Shown here piece by piece: positions 11,101-18,858 of a stretch of 64,000 nucleotides of DNA. The notes under the pieces are model-generated. The model saw only the letters and a program-made list of their open reading frames with translations, was not told the DNA's origin and searched no databases. How positions within the stretch are numbered: position 1 is the first letter of the stretch; each line of letters begins with the position of its first letter. Source of the DNA: Clostridium brassicae (GTDB taxonomy: Bacteria; Bacillota; Clostridia; Clostridiales; Clostridiaceae); the NCBI RefSeq assembly GCF_026738875.1, contig NZ_JAPQFJ010000011.1:62001-126000 (forward strand). The letters are read 5' to 3'. Made by a program: the position numbers and the translations under genes.

Positions 11101-11697
11101 AAAATTATTTGTGGTAATGCTTATTCTTTTCAAGGGGATGAGAGAGATATAATATTCTTATCTATGGTGGTTTCAAACAATGTTAAATTTAGCACTTTGA
11201 CCAAAGAGTCTGATATAAGAAGATTTAATGTAGCAGCAAGTAGAGCAAAAAATAAGATGCTTTTATTTCACTCTGTAGATTTAAAAGATCTAAATCCAGA
11301 ATGTGTTCGTTCAAAGCTTTTGAGCTATTGTATAAATATAAATAATAATAAACACATGGATTTAAAAAATATATTAGAATCTCAATTTCAAAAGGATGTT
11401 TATAGAATGATTAAAGAAAATGGTTATGAAGTAAAGCCACAAGTTATAGTTGGAGAATATAAAATAGATTTTGTAATAGAAGGGGTTAATCATAAAATAG
11501 CCATTGATTGTAATGGAGATAAGGAGTCAAAGATAGAAAATTGGGAAGAAGAATATAATAAACAAGTATGTCTTCAAAGAATGGGATGGAGATTTTTAAA
11601 GATAAATGGAAGTGAGTTTTATAGAAATCCAGAGGAAACTATGGATAAGTTGTGTAGAAAAATAAGAAATATTGATGTTGATTCGGGAATAGCATAA
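8197..11697 (+). CDS. UPF1-like SF1 helicase with C-terminal endonuclease-like domain
   Basis: The 1166-aa protein has the superfamily 1 helicase motifs: Walker A EGGPGTGKSQTI (about residue 112), then a roughly 550-residue helical insertion, motif II VVIIDEGSQCDI (about 780), GDDNQITPEAIG, LKEHFRC, and late SFQGDERDII and NVAASRAKNK. The last 100 residues (SQFQKDV, YKIDFVIEG, KIAIDCNGD, RMGWRFLKING) resemble the Vsr/DUF559-like (MTES_1575) PD-(D/E)XK fold, but the usual ECDG reads DCNG. Such helicase-nucleases are known in anti-phage systems, so defence is plausible but not shown. The start is GTG behind AGGAGGT at 8184-8190. The DUF488 gene follows 88 bases later in the same direction. Confidence 0.85.
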   Translation: MDYKEKFKNVVYYLLNVRKMKFGKNNKSTGRENEEIQCKKWEQELNNIINEVDENGVIPNSIRALVEDNTDYENKDFNEWQESIEEILFPLPYSQAQKEVVKKIGKSFGVVIEGGPGTGKSQTIVNLICHFLAHNKRVLVTSQSDKSLKMLFKKIPEDIKPLCMSIIDNNSEEMKEVEYSIRKITENISLDGNKLYKETKYLQNELNKCSDRQKQLYDNLQRAEKIENGTVKYGGKYYKLLNIAKWLKENEKQYSWIEDEIKPRQKCPMTDAKFSKLVYLLSNSQKEEIIQFSRMESFLYNIPSTLEVVSNMEKFIYLKSNYNKYITILKDWCVSYNVDYNYGRVIHILESTEKFLNDIEGTWLENILQSSHQSETVRVVLDHMILRCNFYIKKICSIIKEINCHYVEIPNAIDVMYLSQKLQVICKQYEQKGKVNRLFRVLHPECEDILQKCKVDGKLIQSKEQAQIAIKYVEQKYVEECLKKLWNSSVNVYKGEEIDEIDLTVLSQLEDTINKLDTLINWDNIVKNKVAIAMRNIAFLNDMDWYKKETYIHLKQGMLSIKCLNEYENIKTYLINLKSTISQIGGFKEIVQAIDSCDVKLLKSAYEKLDRLKEKAPKLKEINILIEQIGECPKLIDKMLRDEDKLNMLVKYKNFSIAWKWKQFDYMLDKAHQFEINDIEDKIEVEKNNESKLIEEIVVKKAWNNELHNIGEMEKRSLYACLDAFKKVGKGKGIHSDMYKKLASRELEVCKSVIPVWIMPLENVIENLPVYGNEFDVVIIDEGSQCDIFAISALFRAKKAIIIGDDNQITPEAIGTNTCKTQTLIDKYLKDIPHSEWFDMKTSLYSTALRIFPDRIMLKEHFRCVPEVIGFSNELCYSNEIIPLRQSNSVERLGLPVKAIRVHGERDVTKPINYNEAEAIVSKISEYCRNPKYKGMTMGVISLLGDAQSELIESILKNKIGNKEISERKIICGNAYSFQGDERDIIFLSMVVSNNVKFSTLTKESDIRRFNVAASRAKNKMLLFHSVDLKDLNPECVRSKLLSYCININNNKHMDLKNILESQFQKDVYRMIKENGYEVKPQVIVGEYKIDFVIEGVNHKIAIDCNGDKESKIENWEEEYNKQVCLQRMGWRFLKINGSEFYRNPEETMDKLCRKIRNIDVDSGIA

Positions 11698-11785
11698 ATA
11701 GAATTCTGTGGAATTGTAGTGTTGGTTAAGCCTATACTAGAGATAGTGATTTTAGAAAAATAGCTTTAAAGATGGGGGAATTATT

Positions 11786-12442
11786 ATGATATGTTATACT
11801 ATTGGACATTCAACTAGAAATTTAAATGAATTTATTACTATTCTTGAAGAATATAGAATTGATTATCTTATAGACATAAGGAGTAAGGCTATTACATCTA
11901 ATAAATATACTGAAAAATTTAATAGGAGGGATTTAGAAAATAAGTTAAAAGACAATAAAATAAAATACTTTTATTTTGGCGAAGAACTAGGTGAGATAAG
12001 GAAGGATGGGAGAGTATTAGATGAAGAGGTCAATGTGGATTTTCATAAAGTTATTGAATGTAATTTATTCAAAAAAGGAATCCATCAGATAATTCAAATG
12101 CTAAGAGAAAAACGAAGAGTAGTTCTTATGTGTTCAGAGAGAAATCCGTTAAATTGCCATAGAAGTATTTTAGTGGGGTATACATTATCTAGAAAGGGCA
12201 TTTATATGGAGCATATAATCGATGAGAGCGCTAGTAAAAGCCAATCTAGAATAGAAGAAGAAATATTTTTAACTTATGAACCAATACTAAAAGGAGAACT
12301 AGTTAAAGTAAGTATGCAAGATGTCTTGAATTCTACAGAATATGATGATATATCTCCTAAGGATAGCAAAAGAAAGATAATTGAATATGGTTATAATATG
12401 AAATGGAAAGAAATAATTTCAAGAAATCGCCTGAAGGTATAA
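11786..12442 (+). CDS. DUF488 family protein
   Basis: The N-terminus YTIGHSTRNLNEFITILEEY and the hallmark LMCSERNPLNCHRSILVGY near residue 115-130 identify DUF488. The family has conserved Cys, Glu, Pro and Cys-His-Arg residues but no settled biochemical function. At 218 aa it is longer than the short 120-aa members and includes the C-terminal tail common in the longer form. It follows the helicase-nuclease gene with an 88-bp gap and has GGGGGA as ribosome-binding site at about 11773, so joint transcription is likely. A role together with the helicase is inference from adjacency. Confidence 0.85.
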   Translation: MICYTIGHSTRNLNEFITILEEYRIDYLIDIRSKAITSNKYTEKFNRRDLENKLKDNKIKYFYFGEELGEIRKDGRVLDEEVNVDFHKVIECNLFKKGIHQIIQMLREKRRVVLMCSERNPLNCHRSILVGYTLSRKGIYMEHIIDESASKSQSRIEEEIFLTYEPILKGELVKVSMQDVLNSTEYDDISPKDSKRKIIEYGYNMKWKEIISRNRLKV

Positions 12443-12470
12443 AAAATATGCTTTCAGGCATATTTTTTTA
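12428..12470 (+). terminator. Intrinsic terminator overlapping the end of the DUF488 gene
   Basis: GCCTGAA (12429-12435) pairs with TTCAGGC (12453-12459), followed by ATATTTTTTT. The stop codon lies in the loop, so the stem begins inside the coding sequence. Confidence 0.85.
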
Positions 12471-12561
12471 TATTGATGCTACTTATGAAATACTGAAAAA
12501 TATAGAATAATTTATTACAAAGCTCACAGTAATGTATACATTTAATGGATAATATTTTTAA

Positions 12562-12612
12562 TTGACATATAAATAAGTATATAATAAAATCTTAATATAC
12601 CCCCTAGGGGTA
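12562..12612 (+). promoter_or_regulatory. Promoter with CsoR/CstR-like palindrome
   Basis: TTGACA (12562-12567) and TAAAAT (12585-12590) form a promoter with 17-bp spacing. Just downstream, at the expected transcription start, is TACCCCCTAGGGGTA (12598-12612) with the exact palindrome CCCCTAGGGG. In such AT-rich DNA this G/C tract stands out. It resembles operators of CsoR/CstR-family repressors, which sense Cu(I) or sulfur species. No csoR gene is in the window. Confidence 0.6.
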
Positions 12613-12637
12613 CATTAAGATAAACGGAGGTACTTTA

Positions 12638-13279
12638 ATGAAAAATACACTAAAGAATTGGAAAAAATATGGATATGTGGTATTGATGATATTTATTGTG
12701 TTAGGTTTGTTTAATAGAAAAATAGCATTAGTAGCTGTTATATGTATGCTAGGCCCTCTAATGTTGGCATTATTTAATAGAGGTAGATTTTGGTGTGGTA
12801 ATATATGTCCTAGGGGTATATTCTATGATAATATAATTGTTAAGTATAGTCCTAAAAAGCCTGTGCCTAGATTCTTTAAATCAAAAATATTTAGAGGAGT
12901 ATTTATAATTTTTATGTTTTATATGTTTGGATCAGGTATTTATAAAAATTGGGGAGATAGTAATGGAATAGGTATGGTGTTTTACAGAATGATAGTTGTT
13001 ACTACAATTGTGGGAATAGGATTAGGGCTAGTATTTAACCATAGAACATGGTGTAATTTTTGCCCTATGGGAAGTATAGCAGCGATTATATCTTATTTTA
13101 AAAAGAATAGAAAGTCATTGATTGTAAAAGAATCTTGTGTTTCCTGTAAGTTATGTGAGAAAAAATGTCCTATGGGTATAGTCCCATATGATTATAAAGG
13201 AGATATAATAGATCATCCGGATTGTATTCAATGTGGACAATGTATAAATGTATGCCCTAAGAAATGTATTATAGAATAA
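12638..13279 (+). CDS. Membrane-bound 4Fe-4S ferredoxin (NapH/CcoG-like)
   Basis: The 213-aa protein has about four hydrophobic segments. Two cysteine pairs lie at membrane edges, FWCGNICPRG and TWCNFCPMGS, and two classical 4Fe-4S motifs are at the C-terminus: CVSCKLCEKKCP (about 165-176) and CIQCGQCINVCP (about 196-207). This is the NapH/4Fe-4S binding domain_5 arrangement, used to pass electrons across or along the membrane. The start is behind GGAGG (12626-12630). It is a single gene whose promoter carries a CsoR/CstR-like palindrome, which suggests control by copper or reactive sulfur; both the regulator and the electron partner are unknown. Confidence 0.82.
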   Translation: MKNTLKNWKKYGYVVLMIFIVLGLFNRKIALVAVICMLGPLMLALFNRGRFWCGNICPRGIFYDNIIVKYSPKKPVPRFFKSKIFRGVFIIFMFYMFGSGIYKNWGDSNGIGMVFYRMIVVTTIVGIGLGLVFNHRTWCNFCPMGSIAAIISYFKKNRKSLIVKESCVSCKLCEKKCPMGIVPYDYKGDIIDHPDCIQCGQCINVCPKKCIIE

Positions 13280-13294
13280 TGGTGTAATATAATC

Positions 13295-13410
13295 AATAAT
13301 GGCAGAGAAAGAGTTTTTACTAAATGTATGTAATTATTTATTAAATCTTAGGTATGAAAAGTTTAATTAGATAATTAATTACATGTATAAGAAAATTGAA
13401 TTTCTCTGCC
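13295..13410. repeat. Long imperfect inverted repeat between convergent genes
   Basis: GGCAGAGAAA (13301-13310) and TTTCTCTGCC (13401-13410) are exact complements at the ends of a 110-bp segment. Inner complementary patches (ATGTAATTA and TTAATTACAT) extend the pairing. It lies between the convergent ferredoxin and EamA genes and could end transcription from both. A 16-bp piece of its left arm recurs at 15495-15510. Confidence 0.6.
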
Positions 13411-13433
13411 TTAGTTTTTATAATTAAGTTAAA

Positions 13434-14276
13434 TTATTTATCATAAAAATAAGATATAGCGGCCATAACTACTATCATAAGTCCACCAATTAAACTCAAA
13501 AAATCTGGAACTTCATTCCATATAAAAAGTCCTATAATTGCTGAAAAGATGATATTTGTATAATTATATATAGCCACCTCTGATGCAGGAGCATATCTAT
13601 AAGAATGTGTTAAAGCAAATTGAGCTATAGCTGCAAAAACACCAGTTAAAATTAAATATACAAATTGCATTTTTGTTGGCATTGTGAATTTTAACATCAT
13701 CAATGGAAAAGTTCCTATAACTGAAATAAATGAAAAGTAAAAGACTATAGTTGAAGGATCTTCCCTATCTTTTAAAAATCTAACTAAAGTATAGGCTCCA
13801 CCAGCAAAAGCAGCTGATAAAAATCCAGCAACAGCAGGAGCTATACTTAAATTCCATTGAGGTTTTATAACTAAAAGTGCTCCTATAAATACAACTACCA
13901 TAGATATAATTTTTACTGGATTTAGTTTTTCTTTAAGAAAAATAGCTGCAAAAAAAGTTATAAAAAACGGAGATAACTTATTAAGCATTGATGAATCTGC
14001 TAAGTATAAGTTATTTATAGAATAAAAATATAAGAAAACTCCCATTAATCCTAGCAAAGCTCTTGCCATTAAATATTTTTGATTTTCTTTTTTACCAAAC
14101 ATACTGCTATTGTTTTGTTTTAAAATTGCAAATGCAAGAAAAAGACTTATAAAATTTCTAAAAAACACTTTTTCAAATAATGGTATATCGCCTGCCAACT
14201 TAACCATAGCTGCCATAAAAGCAAAACATAAAGCTGATAAAAGCATAAGCGATACCGCTTTTAATTTATTATCCAT
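13434..14276 (-). CDS. EamA/DMT-superfamily transporter
   Basis: The 280-aa protein consists almost entirely of about ten transmembrane segments in two halves, the pattern of two EamA domains. Typical segments are SLMLLSALCFAFMAAMVKLA at the start, FFITFFAAIFLKEKLNPVKI at the end of the first half and SEVAIYNYTNIIFSAIIGLF in the second. EamA proteins export or import small metabolites such as amino acids; the substrate cannot be inferred. The start has AGGAGGA just upstream on the minus strand (14280-14286). It runs against the ferredoxin gene and divergently from speD. Confidence 0.85.
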   Translation of the reverse strand: MDNKLKAVSLMLLSALCFAFMAAMVKLAGDIPLFEKVFFRNFISLFLAFAILKQNNSSMFGKKENQKYLMARALLGLMGVFLYFYSINNLYLADSSMLNKLSPFFITFFAAIFLKEKLNPVKIISMVVVFIGALLVIKPQWNLSIAPAVAGFLSAAFAGGAYTLVRFLKDREDPSTIVFYFSFISVIGTFPLMMLKFTMPTKMQFVYLILTGVFAAIAQFALTHSYRYAPASEVAIYNYTNIIFSAIIGLFIWNEVPDFLSLIGGLMIVVMAAISYFYDK

Positions 14277-14663
14277 TTTATCCTCCTGATTTTAAAACTG
14301 TTTTATTTCTTAATAAAATATAGAAATTTATAATATTAATCGATGTTTTTATCATTACATTAATCAAGATATACGAGTTATAAAACATATAATATAATAA
14401 TAACTTTAAATTCTTTCTTTATATTTTCCCTCATAAAAAGTACATACTTTTTATATTCTAACACAATACTAATAGATACACTATGAATAATGATGGTTTT
14501 ATATAAAGTTATATTTAAAAAGTTATGTTTTGAAAATTATAGAAATTAGTGATTTCTTAAAATATAGCTATATATACTCAAATCTAGGATTAATAAGTAA
14601 ACGTGTTTTTACACTTGAAACTATTTAAAGAATATAAAAATTTTTCAGAAATGGGGAATAACA
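14277..14663. other. Divergent intergenic region between the EamA gene and speD
   Basis: The 387 bases between two divergent genes hold no gene I can support. A short inverted repeat AAAAAGTACATACTTTTT sits at about 14436-14453 and might be an operator; no clear promoter pair is visible for speD. Confidence 0.35.
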
Positions 14664-15473
14664 TTGAGAAGGATAAATAAAAACAAAATACAACTCTATG
14701 GATTTAATAATTTAACTAAATCCTTAAGTTTTAATATATATGATATATGCTATACTAAAACTGAAGAAGACCGTGAGAAATACATTCAATATATAGACGA
14801 ACAATATAACTCTGAAAGATTAACCAAAATTCTAACAGAGGTAACTCAAATAATTGGTGCAAGCATACTTAATATAGCTAAACAGGACTATGATCCTCAA
14901 GGGGCAAGTGTAACACTATTAATTTCGGAGGAAGAAGTGCCTATATATGTACTAGATCCATCTTGCAATAGAGGTATTATAACTCCAAGTAGAGAAAATA
15001 TAGTGGGTCACTTAGATAAAAGCCATGTTACAGTACATACTTATCCAGAAAGTCATCCTCAAAACAATATCTCTACATTTAGAGTAGATATAGATGTATC
15101 TACTTGTGGTACTATTTCACCTTTAAATGCACTAAATCATTTAATAGATAGTTTTGATTCAGATATTATAACTATAGACTATAGAGTTAGAGGGTTTACA
15201 AGAGATGTAAATGGAAAAAAATATTTTATAGATCATAAAATCAATTCTATCCAAAACTTTATTTCAAAGAAAACTTTAGATAGATATAACTTAATAGATA
15301 TGAATATATATCAATCAAATATATTTCATACCAAGATGATGTTAGAAGATTTTCGTCTTAGTAATTATCTATTTGAGATAACAGAGGAAAATCTATCTGA
15401 AGATGAAAAAAATAAAATTATAAAAGCACTAAAGAAAGAGATGACAGAAATTTTTTATGGTAAAAACGTATAA
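14664..15473 (+). CDS. speD: S-adenosylmethionine decarboxylase proenzyme (class 1A)
   Basis: SpeD makes decarboxylated AdoMet, the aminopropyl donor for spermidine synthesis. The 269-aa protein matches the long bacterial (E. coli-type) class. It contains the self-cleavage region [16 protein letters not shown] near residue 120, where the serine would become the pyruvoyl group, and the later [18 protein letters not shown] segment with the catalytic-type cysteine. The start is TTG at 14664 with GGGGAA about 8 bases upstream; the next in-frame ATG is far inside. No speE or other polyamine gene is adjacent, so the partner enzyme must lie elsewhere. Confidence 0.93.
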   Translation: MRRINKNKIQLYGFNNLTKSLSFNIYDICYTKTEEDREKYIQYIDEQYNSERLTKILTEVTQIIGASILNIAKQDYDPQGASVTLLISEEEVPIYVLDPSCNRGIITPSRENIVGHLDKSHVTVHTYPESHPQNNISTFRVDIDVSTCGTISPLNALNHLIDSFDSDIITIDYRVRGFTRDVNGKKYFIDHKINSIQNFISKKTLDRYNLIDMNIYQSNIFHTKMMLEDFRLSNYLFEITEENLSEDEKNKIIKALKKEMTEIFYGKNV

Positions 15474-15842
15474 GAATAGCATCATGACTTAATGAATAAT
15501 GGCAGAGAAATAAGGTTCTCTAAAATATATCTTAAGATAATTACTAATTTCATTTAGCTATCACTCTAAGAGCTTATCGGGTCTTTTGTTTAGAACAAGA
15601 ACAAGGAGTATAATGAAAAATTAAATTTTCATTATACTCCTATTCTGGTTACCGGTCACTTGCAACTGCTTACTAAACAATGCTTCGTTACAATATTATC
15701 CTATTATGTATATTGAAATATATTTTAGTATATTATTAGATTTAAAAGTTAAATTTCTATTAATGGATTAAAAGTGAATAAAAAGCAATTAATTGTTCAA
15801 TAATAATTGATGTGAGTTTTTATTTAATGTAGGAGGTATTAT
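15474..15842. repeat. Intergenic region with repeat fragment and perfect hairpin
   Basis: The 369 bases after speD hold no gene. AATAATGGCAGAGAAA at 15495-15510 repeats 13295-13310 exactly and is followed by a small AGAGAA/TTCTCT hairpin. A perfect 16-bp stem (AGGAGTATAATGAAAA at 15604-15619 and its complement at 15626-15641) lies further on; without a strong T-run it may be a terminator or a palindromic repeat unit. An AGGAGG site at 15832-15837 serves the next gene. Confidence 0.55.
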
Positions 15843-16763
15843 ATGAAAGTAGGGGTACCAAAAGGGCTTTTATATTATAAGTATTATCCATTTATAGAGA
15901 CATTTTTAAAAGAAATAGGAGCAGAAGTTATTGTTTCTGATAATACCAATAAGAACATACTAAATGAAGGTGTTAAGTGTTGTGTTGATGAAGCATGTTT
16001 ACCAATGAAAGTATTTCATGGACATGTAGCTAGTATAAAGGACAAATGCGATATTATAATTGTTCCAAGAATTATGAGAGTAAGAGATAATGAATTTATT
16101 TGCCCCAAATTTTGCGGACTTCCTGAAATGATAAAGTATAGTATAGATAATATGCCTTTAATTACGGAACTGCCATTATATATGAATGATGAAAAAGCTT
16201 TATATGAATGGGTAAAAAAGTTAGGATTTATGATAACTAAAAATTTATATTCTATAAAAATGGCTTATTTAAAAGCATATGAGAAACAAAGATCATTTAA
16301 GGTTGGGATAAATGATGATAAGTGGGATACAAAAATCGCTTTATTGGGTCATCCATACAATGTTTATGATGATTATATTAATATGAATATAGTTCAAAAG
16401 CTTCATAAGTTTGAAGTAGGGGTTATAACTGAAGAATTTGTTAAAGAAGAGTATATAGATGAAGAAATAAACAAGTTGTTTAAAAGACCGTTTTGGAGTT
16501 TTGCAAGAAATTCCTATGGAGCTGCTTCTTATTTAGTTTCACAAAATAAAATTGATGGGATTATTTATATGTCATCTTTTGCATGTGGAATAGATTCTGT
16601 AGTTATAGAATTAATAAAAGATAGAATAAAAGATTTTCCGTTACTTGTAATAAAAATGGATGAGCAAACAGGTCAAGCAGGATTTAATACTAGGATAGAA
16701 GCATTTATTGATATGTTAGAGAGGAGGAAAAAAATTGAAAATAACTTTTCCGCACATGGGTAA
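15843..16763 (+). CDS. DUF2229-type acyl-CoA dehydratase activase-related protein (A)
   Basis: The 306-aa protein starts VGVPKGLLYYKYYPFIETFL and carries CCVDEACLPMKVFHGH near residue 48 and FICPKFCGLPEM near residue 97. These cysteines match the DUF2229/HgdB-like family that binds [4Fe-4S] clusters. It ends DEQTGQAGFNTRIEAFIDMLERRKK, closely like the end of the next gene, so the two are homologous. In many bacteria these domains are fused to the ATPase activase; here they are separate. The next gene overlaps by 29 bp, indicating translational coupling. It likely accepts low-potential electrons energised by the ATPase; substrate unknown. Confidence 0.8.
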   Translation: MKVGVPKGLLYYKYYPFIETFLKEIGAEVIVSDNTNKNILNEGVKCCVDEACLPMKVFHGHVASIKDKCDIIIVPRIMRVRDNEFICPKFCGLPEMIKYSIDNMPLITELPLYMNDEKALYEWVKKLGFMITKNLYSIKMAYLKAYEKQRSFKVGINDDKWDTKIALLGHPYNVYDDYINMNIVQKLHKFEVGVITEEFVKEEYIDEEINKLFKRPFWSFARNSYGAASYLVSQNKIDGIIYMSSFACGIDSVVIELIKDRIKDFPLLVIKMDEQTGQAGFNTRIEAFIDMLERRKKIENNFSAHG

Positions 16764-17835
16764 TGTATATATAGCTGCTAAAATATTTTTTGACGATATA
16801 GGAGTAGAATATGTTGTTCCGCCAATAAATAATAAAACTGCTCTTGAAATTGGGACAGCTTGTTCTCCAGAAGAAATGTGTTTGCCATTTAAAATAATGA
16901 TGGGAAATTATTTACAGAGCATAGATAATGGAGCTGATACTATTTTGATAGTAGGTAGTTGTGGCCCGTGTAGATTTGGAGAATACTGCGAGCTTCAAAT
17001 GAATACTTTAAAAAAAATGGGTCATGATTTGCAGTTTATAGTGTTAGACTATCCTAAAGCTATTGGCAAAGAAGAGTTTATGCGTAGAGTAAACCTGTTG
17101 TTATCTGAAAGTAAGAAGAGCAATAGGGACAAAATAAAGGCGGGTTTAAAAGGACTTAGAGCCATAAATTTAATAGATAAAATCGAAGAAAGAGCTCATT
17201 ACTTAGCAGGGTATGAGGTAAACAAAGGTGAATGCAAAAAAATACTTAACAATTGTAAAAAAGAAGTATTTCAGACAAGTGATTCTACAAAAGCGTTAGA
17301 AATTTTAGAACAATATAGTAGGAAGATCAATAAAGTAAAGATAGATAGGAACAAAAATCCTATTAAAGTATCTATAATAGGTGAAATTTATACAGTAATA
17401 GATGAGTTCCCAAATCTAAATATTGAAGAAAAGCTTATGGACTATGGTGTATGTAGTAAAAGAAAATTAACACCTAGTTGGTGGCTGAAAGATGCACTAA
17501 TGAAAACGATAAAAGCTAACTCTATAGATTTAAGATTAGCTTCTAGGGAGTACTTGCCTTACTATGTAGGTGGGCATGCTAGAGAATGTATAGGGGAAGC
17601 TGTAATGGCGTATAAAGATAATTGTGATGGTGCTATTCAAATATTTCCTATGGGTTGTATGCCAGAGATTATAACAAAAGCAATACTTCCAACTATATCT
17701 AAAGATAAAGATTTTCCAATAATGAGTTTAGTAGTAGATGAAATGACAGGGGAAGGTGGATATGTAACAAGAATAGAAGCTTTCCTAGATCTATTAGAAA
17801 GGAGAAGAAAAAAAGATGTATCATATGGGTGTTGA
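16735..17835 (+). CDS. DUF2229-type acyl-CoA dehydratase activase-related protein (B)
   Basis: The 366-aa protein begins ITFPHMGNVYIAAKIFFDDI and carries CSPEEMCLPFKIMMGN near residue 43, then GSCGPCRFGEYCELQ near residue 74, and later PMGCMPEI. The cysteines suggest one or two [4Fe-4S] clusters, as in the double-cubane/HgdB-like proteins. Its end (DEMTGEGGYVTRIEAFLDLLERRRKK) parallels gene A. The start is TTG with GAGGAGG about 10 bases upstream inside the end of gene A. It overlaps the ATPase gene by 20 bp. The three genes are most likely one complex or electron-transfer chain; the reaction is not known. Confidence 0.8.
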   Translation: MKITFPHMGNVYIAAKIFFDDIGVEYVVPPINNKTALEIGTACSPEEMCLPFKIMMGNYLQSIDNGADTILIVGSCGPCRFGEYCELQMNTLKKMGHDLQFIVLDYPKAIGKEEFMRRVNLLLSESKKSNRDKIKAGLKGLRAINLIDKIEERAHYLAGYEVNKGECKKILNNCKKEVFQTSDSTKALEILEQYSRKINKVKIDRNKNPIKVSIIGEIYTVIDEFPNLNIEEKLMDYGVCSKRKLTPSWWLKDALMKTIKANSIDLRLASREYLPYYVGGHARECIGEAVMAYKDNCDGAIQIFPMGCMPEIITKAILPTISKDKDFPIMSLVVDEMTGEGGYVTRIEAFLDLLERRRKKDVSYGC

Positions 17836-18772
17836 TGTAGGATCAGTAAGCACAGATATAGTACTTACTGATAGTGCTATGAATGTAGTTGAAAGAATAT
17901 ATTTAAGAACTAAAGGAAAGCCTATAAATGCTGTTCAAGAAGGATTTAAAATGTTGAAAGGTAAGTATGATGATAAGCAAATTCAAAGCGTAGGTACTAC
18001 AGGAAGTGGTAGGCATATTGCAGCAGCTTTAATCGGTGCAGATGCTATAAAGAATGAGATTACAGCTCATGCCTATGCATCACTATTTATAGATAAGAAT
18101 GTTAGAACTATAATAGAAATAGGTGGTCAAGATTCTAAGATAATAACCTTAAAAGACGGGGTTGTAACAGATTTTGCTATGAACACAGTTTGTGCTGCTG
18201 GTACTGGATCTTTTTTAGATAGGCAAGCTGAGAGATTAGAAATACCAATTGAAAACTTTGGAGATTATGCGTTAAAGTCACAAGTTCCAGTGAGAATTGC
18301 TGGGAGATGCGCAGTTTTTGCTGAATCAGATATGATACATAAGCAGCAGTTAGGATATAATCAATCCGATATAATTATGGGGCTATGTGAGGCGCTTGTG
18401 AGAAATTATTTAAACAATGTAGCGAAGGGAAAAGATATAGAGCAAAAAGTATTTTTCCAAGGGGGAGTAGCAGCTAATAATGGGATAAAAAAAGCTTTTG
18501 AAAATGCTTTAGGATTTGAAGTATATGTACCCAAAAATTATGATGTAATGGGTTCTATAGGGGCAGCTATGCTAGGAGCTGAGGCAGTAAAAAAAGTTGG
18601 GAAAACTAAATTTAAAGGATTTGATATAGCAGATAGAAAATTTGTCTCTTCAAGTTTTGAATGTAATGGATGTCCTAATAGATGTGAAGTAGTTAATATA
18701 AAAGATGGATCATCTGTGGTTGGATGCTTTGGAGATAGATGTGGTAAATGGAGTGAAAGACAAGTAGTTTAA
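17816..18772 (+). CDS. BcrA/BadF/HgdC-type ATPase (CoA-dehydratase activase)
   Basis: The 318-aa protein has the ASKHA ATPase signatures MGVDVGSVSTDIVL, VGTTGSGR, EIGGQDSKII and FFQGGVAANNG. It also has the cluster cysteines CAAGTGSFLDRQAERL (about 123) and RIAGRCAVFAESDMIH (about 160), which in HgdC hold one [4Fe-4S] between two subunits. An extra C-terminal cysteine-rich tail, ECNGCPNRCEV then GCFGDRCGKW, is not part of HgdC itself but occurs in the larger activase-related proteins. It uses ATP to push electrons to a partner, here presumably proteins A and B. It is the third gene of the overlapping cluster. Confidence 0.88.
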   Translation: MYHMGVDVGSVSTDIVLTDSAMNVVERIYLRTKGKPINAVQEGFKMLKGKYDDKQIQSVGTTGSGRHIAAALIGADAIKNEITAHAYASLFIDKNVRTIIEIGGQDSKIITLKDGVVTDFAMNTVCAAGTGSFLDRQAERLEIPIENFGDYALKSQVPVRIAGRCAVFAESDMIHKQQLGYNQSDIIMGLCEALVRNYLNNVAKGKDIEQKVFFQGGVAANNGIKKAFENALGFEVYVPKNYDVMGSIGAAMLGAEAVKKVGKTKFKGFDIADRKFVSSSFECNGCPNRCEVVNIKDGSSVVGCFGDRCGKWSERQVV

Positions 18773-18788
18773 ATAAATTTCCATTCAA

Positions 18789-18829
18789 AACAACTTTATG
18801 TTATAATCTTAGTTGCCTAGTTGGCAATT
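18789..18829 (+). promoter_or_regulatory. Promoter and likely autoregulatory operator of the BusR-type gene
   Basis: TATAAT at 18802-18807 is flanked by AACAACTT (18789-18796) and the inverted repeat AGTTGCCTAGTTGGCAATT (18811-18829). GTTG/CAAC half-sites of the same kind occur before both osmolyte transporter operons in the window, which suggests that the regulator controls its own gene. Confidence 0.6.
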
Positions 18830-18858
18830 GTATCATAACAAATGTTGGAGGTTTTAGC

